A DNA stretch of 51,826 bases from an uncultured Planktomarina sp. (GTDB lineage: Bacteria; Pseudomonadota; Alphaproteobacteria; Rhodobacterales; Rhodobacteraceae), in assembly GCA_943788425.1 (NCBI GenBank), contig CALSQF010000018.1, positions 1 to 51,826 of the forward strand, given 5' to 3'. The notes beneath the pieces are model-generated. The model did not search any database and was not told the DNA's origin. It saw only the letters and a list, made by a program, of their open reading frames with translations. Of the stretch, positions 44,500 to 51,826 are shown piece after piece (position 1 is the first letter of the stretch; every line of letters begins with the position of its first letter). The translations under genes were made by a program, and so were the position numbers.

Positions 44500-45474
44500 T
44501 TAAAGCGCCACAGAAATTTTCCCGGTCTGTAGCCCATCCCAATTGTGGATCGGACCCAAACGCTTGAGAGTCGCAGGATGATCTGCCTGCAGCACCCCAA
44601 GCCGGATCAGCAAAGCCGCGATCAGCGCCTCACTGGCGCGGGTTGCCCCATCCTCGATCTTCACCGCAATCCCGACCCGCAGACGTGGGATAATTGCGAC
44701 AAACACAGCCTCGGCCCCCGTCTTCAGTGCCACGCCAGGCGCCGCACGCATCAATTCGGTGCAGGCACGGGTCTCGCCCGCCACCAATTCCGGATGCGCC
44801 ATCATCGCATCACGCAGCTGCGAGGCGGCCGTCCCGATCTTATCACTGCCGTCCGCTGCACAGCGCGCCATGGCTCGGGCCAAACCCGCTATACTACACG
44901 CCCAATTGGGCGCCGAGCAGCCGTCAATGCCATAGCCCGAGCTCGCCTCGCCGGTCATCTCCTCAAACGCAGCCCGCACAGCGATTTGAACCGGATGATC
45001 CACCTCATGATAATCAGGACCGGCCTTTAAATGTTGCGCCAGTGTCAAGAAACCGCAGTGCTTTCCAGAGCAATTGTTGTGGTAGCGGCAAGCGGATTGA
45101 TCAGTTTTCACCAAATCATTGCTGGCCAATCGATCCCTGGGCCATTGGGTCCCACAGCGAAAATCTGCATCCGTCTTGCCCAACTGCCCCAGCCATTCCA
45201 GCACAAGCTGCGAATGCATTTCCGCCCCCTGATGCGAGGCGCAGGCCAATGCCAAATGTCGTGTGGTCAACCCTTGGGCCGCCGCCGCGCCCGAGCTCAC
45301 AAGCGGAAGGGCCTGTAATATTTTGCACGACGAACGGGGCAGGATCACATGCTCAGGATCGCCCCAAGCCTCCAAAATTTCGCCTTCGAAATTGCAAATG
45401 ACCGCATGGCCGCGGTGCTGACTTTCTAAAAATTTGCCCCGCCAGACTTCAATCAAGGGAGTTGCGGTTAACAT
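44500..45474 (-). CDS. L-asparaginase, Rhizobium etli ReAV class (PF06089)
   Basis: A 324-residue asparaginase unrelated to the E. coli type. With the start at 45474, the residues fall on the ReAV numbers: Ser48 and Lys51 (PRSSCK), Cys135 and Lys138 (NNCSGKHCG), plus Cys186 (IDGCSAP), corresponding to the zinc-binding Cys189 of ReAV. It hydrolyses asparagine to aspartate and ammonia. GGAG lies 6 bases upstream of the start. A 28-residue longer frame disagrees with this numbering. It is convergent with serB. Confidence 0.93.
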   Translation of the reverse strand: MLTATPLIEVWRGKFLESQHRGHAVICNFEGEILEAWGDPEHVILPRSSCKILQALPLVSSGAAAAQGLTTRHLALACASHQGAEMHSQLVLEWLGQLGKTDADFRCGTQWPRDRLASNDLVKTDQSACRYHNNCSGKHCGFLTLAQHLKAGPDYHEVDHPVQIAVRAAFEEMTGEASSGYGIDGCSAPNWACSIAGLARAMARCAADGSDKIGTAASQLRDAMMAHPELVAGETRACTELMRAAPGVALKTGAEAVFVAIIPRLRVGIAVKIEDGATRASEALIAALLIRLGVLQADHPATLKRLGPIHNWDGLQTGKISVAL

Positions 45475-45636
45475 TTCAGTCTCCAAACAAGCATTTTTTT
45501 GCCCAGAGCCTCCTTTGAGGGCTTCCCCCATGGGTCTCTGGTGCGTTAGGTTCCCCATACCAAAGGACGACCTCTACGGCCAGACGAAACCTCTGCGCCT
45601 ATGGGGCAACCGGCGAACTCAATAAGGGCGTATCTA

Positions 45637-46161
45637 ATGTTAAAGACTGTGATTTCTTCCGTGGCCTGTGTTTTGGCACTTATTTGTTCGGCCGCTTCCG
45701 CGCAAGAAACCTCGAACCGGGTGGCGGCAAAATCCGATTGGTCGGTCTTTGTCGAAAGTGACCCAAAAGAATGCTGGGCCGTGACGGCTCCCAAGGAAAC
45801 TGTCAATACCAAGGGCGGCAAGGTCGTCTCGGTGCGCCGCGGCCAGATCCTTTTGTTTGTATTTTACCGCCCCGGGAATGAGGTGAAAGGGCAAGTGGCC
45901 TTCACCGGTGGGTACCCTTTCGCAAAAGATCGCCCGATCACTTTGAACATCGACAGCACTGATTTTGAGCTCTCAGTGGATGGCGAATGGGCCTGGCCAC
46001 CCAGTCCAAGCGATGACGCTAAAATTGTCGTAGCCATGAAACGCGGCGCAAAAGCTGTGATTACAGCGCAATCAGAGCGCGGCACAGTGACCAAGGACAC
46101 ATTCAGCCTTAAGGGATTTACCGCTGCGGTCACTGATGCTGAAAAACGCTGCGCCGGCTAA
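45637..46161 (+). CDS. Invasion-associated locus B (IalB) family periplasmic protein
   Basis: A 174-residue secreted protein. A signal peptide ends ASA-QE at about residues 21-24, followed by the IalB domain, with DWSVFVESDPKECWAV and FVFYRPGNEVKGQVAFTGGYPF. The family is widespread in alphaproteobacteria and named for Bartonella invasion; in free-living bacteria the role is unknown. The start at 45637 has AAGGGCG upstream. It is divergent from the asparaginase gene and followed by a hairpin terminator, so it is probably monocistronic. Confidence 0.9.
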   Translation: MLKTVISSVACVLALICSAASAQETSNRVAAKSDWSVFVESDPKECWAVTAPKETVNTKGGKVVSVRRGQILLFVFYRPGNEVKGQVAFTGGYPFAKDRPITLNIDSTDFELSVDGEWAWPPSPSDDAKIVVAMKRGAKAVITAQSERGTVTKDTFSLKGFTAAVTDAEKRCAG

Positions 46162-46190
46162 AATGGGCCATACGATTGGCAAAAACCCCG

Positions 46191-46216
46191 GGCCCTGCTA
46201 AAGCGGGGCCTTCTTC
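46191..46216 (+). terminator. Terminator after the IalB gene
   Basis: An 8-bp stem (GGCCCTGC with GCGGGGCC, one G-U pair) and a 4-base loop, followed by TTCTTC. It lies 29 bases after the IalB stop and 15 before rlmN. Confidence 0.7.
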
Positions 46217-46231
46217 ATATGGATAACGGCC

Positions 46232-47422
46232 ATGACCTCTGCCACCACCCCCATCACCCAAAATTTCGTGACCCTGCCACGCAAGCTGCCAGACGGGCCG
46301 ATCAATTTGGTTGGCCTGACGCGAGAGGCGCTGAAGGAAGCTTTGATCACAGCGGGCAGCCCTGAAAAGCAAGTGAAGATGCGGCTGGGACAGCTCTGGC
46401 AATGGATCTACGAAAAGGGCGTGCGAGATTTTGAGAAGATGACAAATCTGTCTAAAGACTACCGCGCATTTTTGGCAGAACATTTTGTGATCGCCATTCC
46501 CGAGGTTGTGTCCAAGCAAGTCTCAACAGATGGCACCCGCAAATATCTGGTGCGCATTGCCGGCGGGCATGAGGTGGAGACGGTCTATATTCCTGAATCA
46601 GATCGCGGCACCCTCTGCATCAGCAGTCAAGTCGGCTGTACCCTCACCTGTTCATTTTGCCACACCGGCACGCAAAAATTGGTGCGAAATCTCACCGCAG
46701 GGGAAATTATTGGCCAGGTGATGCTGGCGCGCGATGATCTGGGCGAATGGCCCGCACCGGGGCGCAATCCGGCCACCTCCGCAAGGCTTCTGTCGAACAT
46801 CGTCCTGATGGGCATGGGTGAGCCGCTGTATAATTTTGAAAATGTCCGGGATGCGATGAAAATCGCAATGGACCCTGAGGGCATTCAGCTGTCGCGGCGG
46901 CGCATCACCTTGTCGACATCCGGCGTCGTGCCAGAGATTGCCCGAACAGCAACGGAAATTGGCTGCCTTTTGGCAGTCTCCTTTCATGCCACAACAGACG
47001 CGGTCCGCGACAAGCTGGTTCCCATCAACAAGCGCTGGAACATCGAAGTACTGCTAGATGCTTTGCGCGACTACCCAAAAGCCAGCAATTCGGAGCGGAT
47101 CACCTTTGAATATGTCATGCTCAAGGGCATCAATGACAGCGACGCCGATGCGCATCGCTTGGTTGAATTGATTAAGGGGATACCGGCCAAGGTGAACCTC
47201 ATTCCCTTTAACCCTTGGCCCGGCGCGCCCTATGAACGCTCCTCAAACAATCGCATTAATGCTTTCTCAGAAATCGTCTACCAAGCCGGCTATGCCAGCC
47301 CCGTACGCAGGCCGCGCGGCGAAGATATTTTTGCTGCCTGTGGACAGCTGAAGTCGGCCACAGAACGCGCCCGTAAAAGTCGCAAGGACATCGCGGCAGA
47401 GACCGGCATTCATTCCATCTAG
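46232..47422 (+). CDS. rlmN: Dual-specificity RNA methyltransferase RlmN
   Basis: A 396-residue radical-SAM methylase. The cluster motif is C136-x3-C140-x2-C143 ([14 protein letters not shown]). The second conserved Cys is in [11 protein letters not shown] near the C-terminus. [23 protein letters not shown] and LVPINKRWN are RlmN signatures. It makes 2-methyladenosine at 23S rRNA A2503 and in some tRNAs. A dehydratase-like gene follows after 15 bp and is probably in the same transcript. Confidence 0.97.
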   Translation: MTSATTPITQNFVTLPRKLPDGPINLVGLTREALKEALITAGSPEKQVKMRLGQLWQWIYEKGVRDFEKMTNLSKDYRAFLAEHFVIAIPEVVSKQVSTDGTRKYLVRIAGGHEVETVYIPESDRGTLCISSQVGCTLTCSFCHTGTQKLVRNLTAGEIIGQVMLARDDLGEWPAPGRNPATSARLLSNIVLMGMGEPLYNFENVRDAMKIAMDPEGIQLSRRRITLSTSGVVPEIARTATEIGCLLAVSFHATTDAVRDKLVPINKRWNIEVLLDALRDYPKASNSERITFEYVMLKGINDSDADAHRLVELIKGIPAKVNLIPFNPWPGAPYERSSNNRINAFSEIVYQAGYASPVRRPRGEDIFAACGQLKSATERARKSRKDIAAETGIHSI

Positions 47423-47437
47423 CAGCGGAGATACACA

Positions 47438-48367
47438 ATGGTGACAGCAAAGGAAGTATCCCACGCTTGGACGCGGATTAAACCGCATGTGCTGCGCACC
47501 CCGGTCCTCGAAACCGATGTCTTTGGCATGCCCCTCAGCCTCAAACTCGAACAGATGCAACATACGGGCAGCTTCAAAGCGCGCGGCGCGATGAATTCTT
47601 TGCTCTCCATGGACGTCCCCAAAGCAGGTCTCGTCGCCGCCAGCGGCGGCAATCACGGGGCAGCCGTCGCTTGGGCCGCGGCGCGCTTGGGTCATAGGGC
47701 GCGCATCTATGTGCCCGAATTGGCCGGTGAGGCTAAAATCAATCTGATCCGAAGCCTGGGCGCTGATTTGATCGTGGTGCCCGGCGTCTATGCCAACGCA
47801 TTGGAGCAGGCCTTGGCCTATGAGAAAGACAGCGGGGCCGCTCAGATACACGCCTTCGATGCCCCCGGTACAGTGGCTGGGCAGGGCACGGTTATGGCAG
47901 AATGGGAAGAGCAAGGCCTCACGGCCGATACCGTTTTGATCGCTGTGGGCGGTGGCGGTTTGATCGGCGGTGCTATGGCCTGGCTTGAGGGGCGACGCAA
48001 ACTGGTTGGGGTTGAGCCATTTAACGCGCCCACGCTCACCCAGGCATTAGAACACGGGCCGCAAACGACGGTCGAAGTCTCTGGATTGGCCGCCAATGCT
48101 TTGGGCGCGAAACAGGCCGGGCGCATCTGCTATGATTTGGCGCGCGTAACCAACACGGGGTGTGTCAATGTCGAAGACGCGGCCATCGCAGAGGCGCAAC
48201 ATCGGCTCTGGAGCGCGCTGCGGCTTGTGGTTGAACCCGCTGGGGCCGCGGCCCTCGCCGCGCTGCTCAGCGGCGCCTATCGGCCACAAAAGGGCGAACG
48301 CCTAGCTGTGCTGCTTTGCGGCGCCAACCCGGCCGTCTCGCCCTTTGAACCCGCAAAGCTGCAATAG
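47438..48367 (+). CDS. Threonine/serine dehydratase-like PLP enzyme
   Basis: A 309-residue fold-type II PLP enzyme. The PLP Lys is in HTGSFKARGA, the phosphate-binding loop is ASGGNHG (68-74), and AVGGGGLIGG is the glycine-rich loop. It lacks the ACT-like C-terminal regulatory domain of biosynthetic IlvA, and resembles catabolic threonine dehydratases and serine/hydroxyaspartate dehydratases. It would deaminate a hydroxyamino acid to a 2-oxo acid. The start is 15 bp after rlmN. The exact substrate is not predictable. Confidence 0.88.
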   Translation: MVTAKEVSHAWTRIKPHVLRTPVLETDVFGMPLSLKLEQMQHTGSFKARGAMNSLLSMDVPKAGLVAASGGNHGAAVAWAAARLGHRARIYVPELAGEAKINLIRSLGADLIVVPGVYANALEQALAYEKDSGAAQIHAFDAPGTVAGQGTVMAEWEEQGLTADTVLIAVGGGGLIGGAMAWLEGRRKLVGVEPFNAPTLTQALEHGPQTTVEVSGLAANALGAKQAGRICYDLARVTNTGCVNVEDAAIAEAQHRLWSALRLVVEPAGAAALAALLSGAYRPQKGERLAVLLCGANPAVSPFEPAKLQ

Positions 48368-48430
48368 GCCGTGGACCTGCGCCGCAAGTTTCAGTATGAG
48401 GCACTAAAATCACATTAACCGGAGGCCTTT

Positions 48431-49258
48431 ATGTCCAACACACAGCTAGAAATTGCCATCGAGGCCGCGTGGGATGCACGCGACACCATCACGCCCGCCA
48501 CCACTGGCGAAACACGCGAAGCGATTGAAACAACGCTAAATGCGCTCGACAGCGGCACACTCAGGGTTGCTGAAAGGCAAGAGACGGGCGATTGGCATGT
48601 CAATCAATGGGCCAAAAAAGCGGTTCTCTTAGGCTTCCGTCTGAAAGATATGGAGTTACAAGCCGGCAGCGCCCAGGGCGGCAGCTGGTGGGATAAAGTC
48701 GACAGCAAGTGGGCTGCTTGGGGCACGGATAATTGGACCACCGCAGGCTTCCGCGCCGTACCCAACTGCGTTGTGCGTAAATCGGCCTATATTGCCCCCG
48801 GCGTTGTTTTGATGCCCTCTTTTGTAAACCTGGGCGCTTATGTGGACAGTGGCACCATGGTCGACACTTGGGCCACAGTCGGCAGCTGCGCACAAATTGG
48901 CAAGAATGTGCATCTGTCGGGCGGCGTTGGCATCGGCGGAGTTTTGGAGCCGATGCAAGCGGGGCCGACCATTATTGAAGATAATTGCTTCATCGGCGCG
49001 CGCTCGGAAGTCGTCGAAGGCTGCATCGTGCGTGAAGGCGCGGTCTTGGGCATGGGGGTCTTTATCGGTAAATCTACCAAGATCGTCGATCGGGACACCG
49101 GCGAAGTGATGTATGGCGAAGTGCCGCCTTACTCGGTTGTGGTGGCGGGCTCTATGCCGTCTAAGAACAACGTCAATCTATATTGTGCGGTGATCGTGAA
49201 ACGGGTGGACGCCCAAACGCGCTCCAAGACCGCCATCAATGAGCTCTTGCGCGATTAA
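48431..49258 (+). CDS. dapD: 2,3,4,5-tetrahydropyridine-2,6-dicarboxylate N-succinyltransferase
   Basis: A 275-residue DapD. It has a helical N-terminal domain, then a left-handed beta-helix of hexapeptide repeats ([20 protein letters not shown], then [10 protein letters not shown]). [19 protein letters not shown] and [10 protein letters not shown] are conserved. It makes N-succinyl-2-amino-6-oxopimelate on the succinylase route to diaminopimelate and lysine. GGAGG is 6 bases upstream. dapE lies two genes downstream on the same strand. Confidence 0.97.
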   Translation: MSNTQLEIAIEAAWDARDTITPATTGETREAIETTLNALDSGTLRVAERQETGDWHVNQWAKKAVLLGFRLKDMELQAGSAQGGSWWDKVDSKWAAWGTDNWTTAGFRAVPNCVVRKSAYIAPGVVLMPSFVNLGAYVDSGTMVDTWATVGSCAQIGKNVHLSGGVGIGGVLEPMQAGPTIIEDNCFIGARSEVVEGCIVREGAVLGMGVFIGKSTKIVDRDTGEVMYGEVPPYSVVVAGSMPSKNNVNLYCAVIVKRVDAQTRSKTAINELLRD

Positions 49259-49336
49259 ACCGTTCAACAAAATGGCCCTGCCATGCGCGCGGCCATCTGC
49301 GGTGAGGATCACGGCAACCCATAAGGCGGCAGGGTC

Positions 49337-49684
49337 ATGACTGAAAAAACGAAGCGCACGCACCATGTTTATACTTTGCTTGTCGAAGTGGGACGCAAAG
49401 GAGGCGATGGCCTGCCGGATGCAGCCACGGGCGGCGCATTGATGATCTACGCCAGCGGCGTGGATGAACCTGAAGCCGTGCGCGAAACGGTCGCCATTCT
49501 TAAACAAGCCGATCTGGCACCCTTGGATGTGACGGGTTATGGCAGTTTAGAAGAACGGCTCGAAGAGGGCCATGACATAACAGAAGACGAACGCGCTTTG
49601 ATGCAACGGGCTTTGGATGAAAACAGCGTTGTTGTGGCGCAGGTGACACCCTTTTTCGAAAATGCACCAAAAGGAGCGCATTGA
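49337..49684 (+). CDS. Small conserved protein between dapD and dapE
   Basis: A 115-residue acidic protein without signal or membrane segment. Recognisable parts are [50 protein letters not shown] and a C-terminal VVAQVTPFF. Similar proteins occupy this dapD-dapE position in other roseobacters as unnamed proteins, from memory. Its stop overlaps the dapE start by 1 bp (TGATG), so it is translated with dapE. The function is unknown. Confidence 0.8.
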   Translation: MTEKTKRTHHVYTLLVEVGRKGGDGLPDAATGGALMIYASGVDEPEAVRETVAILKQADLAPLDVTGYGSLEERLEEGHDITEDERALMQRALDENSVVVAQVTPFFENAPKGAH

Positions 49685-50814
49685 TGATTGATCCGGCCGC
49701 CCTGACCGCAGATCTTATTCGCTGTGCCAGCGTCACCCCACAAGAGGGCGGCGCTCTGCAACTTTTGGACCGACTTTTGACCACTCATGGGTTTCATTGC
49801 ACACGGGTGGATCGTGGCGATGTGTCCAATCTCTTTGCCCGCTGGGGAAACGGCAAAACCTTTGGCTTCAATGGCCACACCGATGTTGTACCCGTCGGAA
49901 ACCTCGAGGCTTGGAGCGTCGATCCTTTTGGCGCAGAGATTCGTGATGGATTCCTCTATGGCAGGGGCGCCACTGATATGAAATCTGGAGTTGCAGCTTT
50001 TGCCGCCGCTGCAATAGATTTTGTCGAAGAAATGCCACCGGATGGCTCGGTTGTTCTGGCCATTACCGGCGACGAAGAAGGCCCGGCCAAAGATGGCACC
50101 GTTGCTCTTCTTGACTGGATGCAGGCACAGGGCGAACGGATGGATCATTGTTTGGTCGGCGAGCCAACCTGCCCTAACGTCATGGGCGAAATGATGAAAA
50201 TTGGTCGTCGCGGTTCGATGAACGGCTATTTTACCGTGACAGGTGTTCAGGGGCACGCGGCCTATCCGCATCGAGCCAATAACCCGCTCCCGGCGATGGC
50301 GCGGTTGTTAGATCAACTCAGCTCGGCCAGTTTGGACGCGGGCACAGAGCATTTTGACGCCTCAACCCTGGCTGTCGTTACCATTGATACCGGCAATCCA
50401 GCCACAAATGTCATTCCCGCACAATGCCGCGCCACGGTGAACATTCGGTTCAATGACGCCCATTCCGGCGCCAGCCTGACCGAGTGGCTGCAAGAGCATG
50501 CCAACAAGGTGGCACAGGTTTTTGATGTGCATATTGACCTCGACGTCAGCATCTCAGGCGAAAGTTTCATGACACCGCCTGGGGAATTGTCCGACCTTGT
50601 TGCGCGTGCGATACAGATCGAAACGAACCGGACCCCGGCGCTCTCAACCAGCGGCGGCACATCTGATGCCCGCTTTGTGCAGCATCATTGCCCCGTGGTG
50701 GAGTTTGGCTTGGTCGGTAAGACCATGCATCAAGTCGATGAGCGTGTGGAAATCGCGCAAATCCATCAACTCAAAGCGATCTATACGCGGATCTTGCGTG
50801 ACTATTTCGCCTAA
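49684..50814 (+). CDS. dapE: Succinyl-diaminopimelate desuccinylase
   Basis: A 376-residue M20 metallohydrolase. [13 protein letters not shown] (about residues 60-72) and [10 protein letters not shown] carry zinc ligands His and Asp, and [13 protein letters not shown] carries the catalytic Glu. The C-terminal ligand is in [12 protein letters not shown]. It releases succinate from N-succinyl-LL-diaminopimelate. The ATG at 49684 overlaps the upstream stop; a TTG one codon earlier is less likely. The next gene probably starts inside the 3' end of dapE. Confidence 0.97.
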   Translation: MIDPAALTADLIRCASVTPQEGGALQLLDRLLTTHGFHCTRVDRGDVSNLFARWGNGKTFGFNGHTDVVPVGNLEAWSVDPFGAEIRDGFLYGRGATDMKSGVAAFAAAAIDFVEEMPPDGSVVLAITGDEEGPAKDGTVALLDWMQAQGERMDHCLVGEPTCPNVMGEMMKIGRRGSMNGYFTVTGVQGHAAYPHRANNPLPAMARLLDQLSSASLDAGTEHFDASTLAVVTIDTGNPATNVIPAQCRATVNIRFNDAHSGASLTEWLQEHANKVAQVFDVHIDLDVSISGESFMTPPGELSDLVARAIQIETNRTPALSTSGGTSDARFVQHHCPVVEFGLVGKTMHQVDERVEIAQIHQLKAIYTRILRDYFA

Positions 50815-51397
50815 ATACCGACGGCGTTTGGTGGTCATGGTCAAAGAACCACGGCCAGGGTGCGTGAAAACCCGGCTGGGGCGTGACATTGGGATGACCG
50901 CAGCGGCATGGTGGTTTCGTCACCAAACCCGCCGTCTGCTGCGCCGCTTGCAAGACCCGCGCTGGGAATTAATTTTAAGCGTCGCGCCCGACCGTGAAGG
51001 TCTAAAAAGCCGCGTTTGGCCCACAAATTTGCCACGCATTCCGCAAGGCTCAGGCGATCTTGGCCAGCGGATGAAACAGGTATTTGACAGTCTGCCACCC
51101 GGGCCAGTTTGTATCATTGGCGCCGATATCCCCGACATTTCGCGCCGCCATGTCTGGAAGGCCTTCGCCAGCCTCGGCCCGCATGAGGCGACTTTCGGCC
51201 CAGCCCCGGACGGTGGTTATTGGCTGATGGGTCTCAAACGCAGCCGCCCGAGCCCCACAGGATTGTTTGAGCAGGTGCGCTGGTCAACGCCCCATGCATT
51301 GCAAGACACCCTGATCAGCCTGGCGGATTTCACCGTCGCCCGTGTCGACATGCTGCGCGATATTGATCGGGCAAGCGACCTCGACACAGTGAGCTGA
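50798..51397 (+). CDS. TIGR04282 / DUF2064 family glycosyltransferase-like protein
   Basis: A protein of about 199 residues that contains [21 protein letters not shown] near the start, [23 protein letters not shown] and [13 protein letters not shown], the signature of TIGR04282 (CofC/MobA-like nucleotidyl- or glycosyltransferase fold). Function unknown; members are predicted to use a nucleotide-activated substrate. The GTG at 50798 gives a natural N-terminus and overlaps dapE by 17 bp. A longer frame running through dapE is not supported. It is convergent with the thioredoxin-like gene, 5 bp apart. Confidence 0.85.
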   Translation: MTISPKYRRRLVVMVKEPRPGCVKTRLGRDIGMTAAAWWFRHQTRRLLRRLQDPRWELILSVAPDREGLKSRVWPTNLPRIPQGSGDLGQRMKQVFDSLPPGPVCIIGADIPDISRRHVWKAFASLGPHEATFGPAPDGGYWLMGLKRSRPSPTGLFEQVRWSTPHALQDTLISLADFTVARVDMLRDIDRASDLDTVS

Positions 51398-51402
51398 GCA
51401 CC

Positions 51403-51813
51403 CTAAGCGGCCATCGCTGCAGATAAGGCTGTGTCCAAAAGCGCTTTGATTTGTTTGCTATAAGTTCCGGCCACAATCCGACCAAGCTCTTGATCCCCAT
51501 GCAGCACCACCAAAGTCGATCGGCGTGGAATACCAAGCTCTTTGGCCAGCTCCCCGCGGCCAAATTGATCATAGTCAATCGTGACAAATTTGATCATCTG
51601 ACCATAGGCCGGGTTTTCCTTCAAAAGCCGAGCCAGCGTTCGTTTTTGGGCGGCGCAGGTGGTGCACCATTCGGTGGTGTAATCGACGAATACGGTCTTA
51701 CCTTCCGATAGCAATTGCTTCACCACCCCGGGCGCATAGGCTTGGGCGGCCAGCGCCACAGCCGGGGTTGCCAGAAAACAGCTGGACGTCATTAAAAAGT
51801 CACGTCGGTTCAT
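51403..51813 (-). CDS. Exported thioredoxin-like protein
   Basis: A 136-residue thioredoxin-fold protein with an N-terminal export signal (MNRRDFLMTSSCFLATPAVALA); the Arg-Arg and following residues suggest Tat export. The redox site is WCTTC in TEWCTTCAAQ, similar to the C-terminal domain of DsbD. GIPRRSTLVVLHG carries the cis-Pro region, with Arg-Arg-Ser in place of the usual Pro-Thr. It is likely a periplasmic disulfide reductase. AGGAAA precedes the ATG at the edge of the window. Confidence 0.88.
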   Translation of the reverse strand: MNRRDFLMTSSCFLATPAVALAAQAYAPGVVKQLLSEGKTVFVDYTTEWCTTCAAQKRTLARLLKENPAYGQMIKFVTIDYDQFGRGELAKELGIPRRSTLVVLHGDQELGRIVAGTYSKQIKALLDTALSAAMAA

Positions 51814-51826
51814 GAAACGATTTCCT

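Overview
The window reads as chromosomal DNA of an alphaproteobacterium of the Rhodobacterales, most likely the marine Roseobacter group. The evidence is the aerobic cobalamin pathway (CobN, CobW, DUF1636), a GTTC-N7-GTTC LexA box, DUF2794, IalB, an asparaginase of the Rhizobium etli ReAV class, a leuC-leuD-phosphohydrolase-leuB arrangement, and a serC leader hairpin of the alphaproteobacterial type. The base composition is moderate rather than GC-rich, which would fit a pelagic roseobacter, but the genus cannot be fixed from sequence alone. There are no IS elements, prophage genes, CRISPR arrays, tRNAs or rRNAs.

Layout. 1-6026: cobalamin block (CbtA end, DUF1636, cobW, GNAT, cobN) with an antisense 55-residue basic protein gene. 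6023-14516: a mostly minus-strand stretch with ornithine cyclodeaminase, HAD hydrolase, EamA permease, UPF0178, sthA, the glutathione-dependent formaldehyde pair fghA and adhC, an AEC permease, and rlmH-rsfS. 15051-19483: leucine biosynthesis. 19571-28544: the accessory core of the window, a 2-oxoglutarate/Fe(II) oxygenase of the BesD/HalD type followed by the GntR-regulated run GntR, DHDPS-family lyase, PuuC/BADH-like aldehyde dehydrogenase, MttB-family protein without pyrrolysine, and FAD oxidoreductase, then an SDR and an MFS permease. 28610-33471: asd, carbonic anhydrase, an HPt-like protein, leucyl aminopeptidase, NlpC/P60 and DUF2794. 33696-39866: a lone LexA-boxed imuB, gpmI, ctpA, rppH and a metallophosphatase. 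39863-44343: serA, serC and serB. 44500 to the end: asparaginase, IalB, rlmN, a Thr/Ser dehydratase-like enzyme, dapD and dapE with a small protein between them, a TIGR04282-like gene, and a thioredoxin-like protein.

How the genes may work together. The best candidate for an undescribed system is 19571-28544. The enzymes form a plausible route for a quaternary or methylated cationic amino acid: C4-hydroxylation, FAD-dependent deamination or demethylation, retro-aldol cleavage of a 4-hydroxy-2-oxo acid, aldehyde oxidation, then methyl removal by the MttB homologue. The nearby formaldehyde oxidation genes could take up the C1 units. This is inference from family chemistry and gene order.

A second theme is five separate single-base frameshifts, in genes for ornithine cyclodeaminase, EamA, FghA, the FAD oxidoreductase and SerB. 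Each protein reads on perfectly in the next frame. This many in 52 kb, including serine biosynthesis, points to indel errors in the assembly more than to gene decay.
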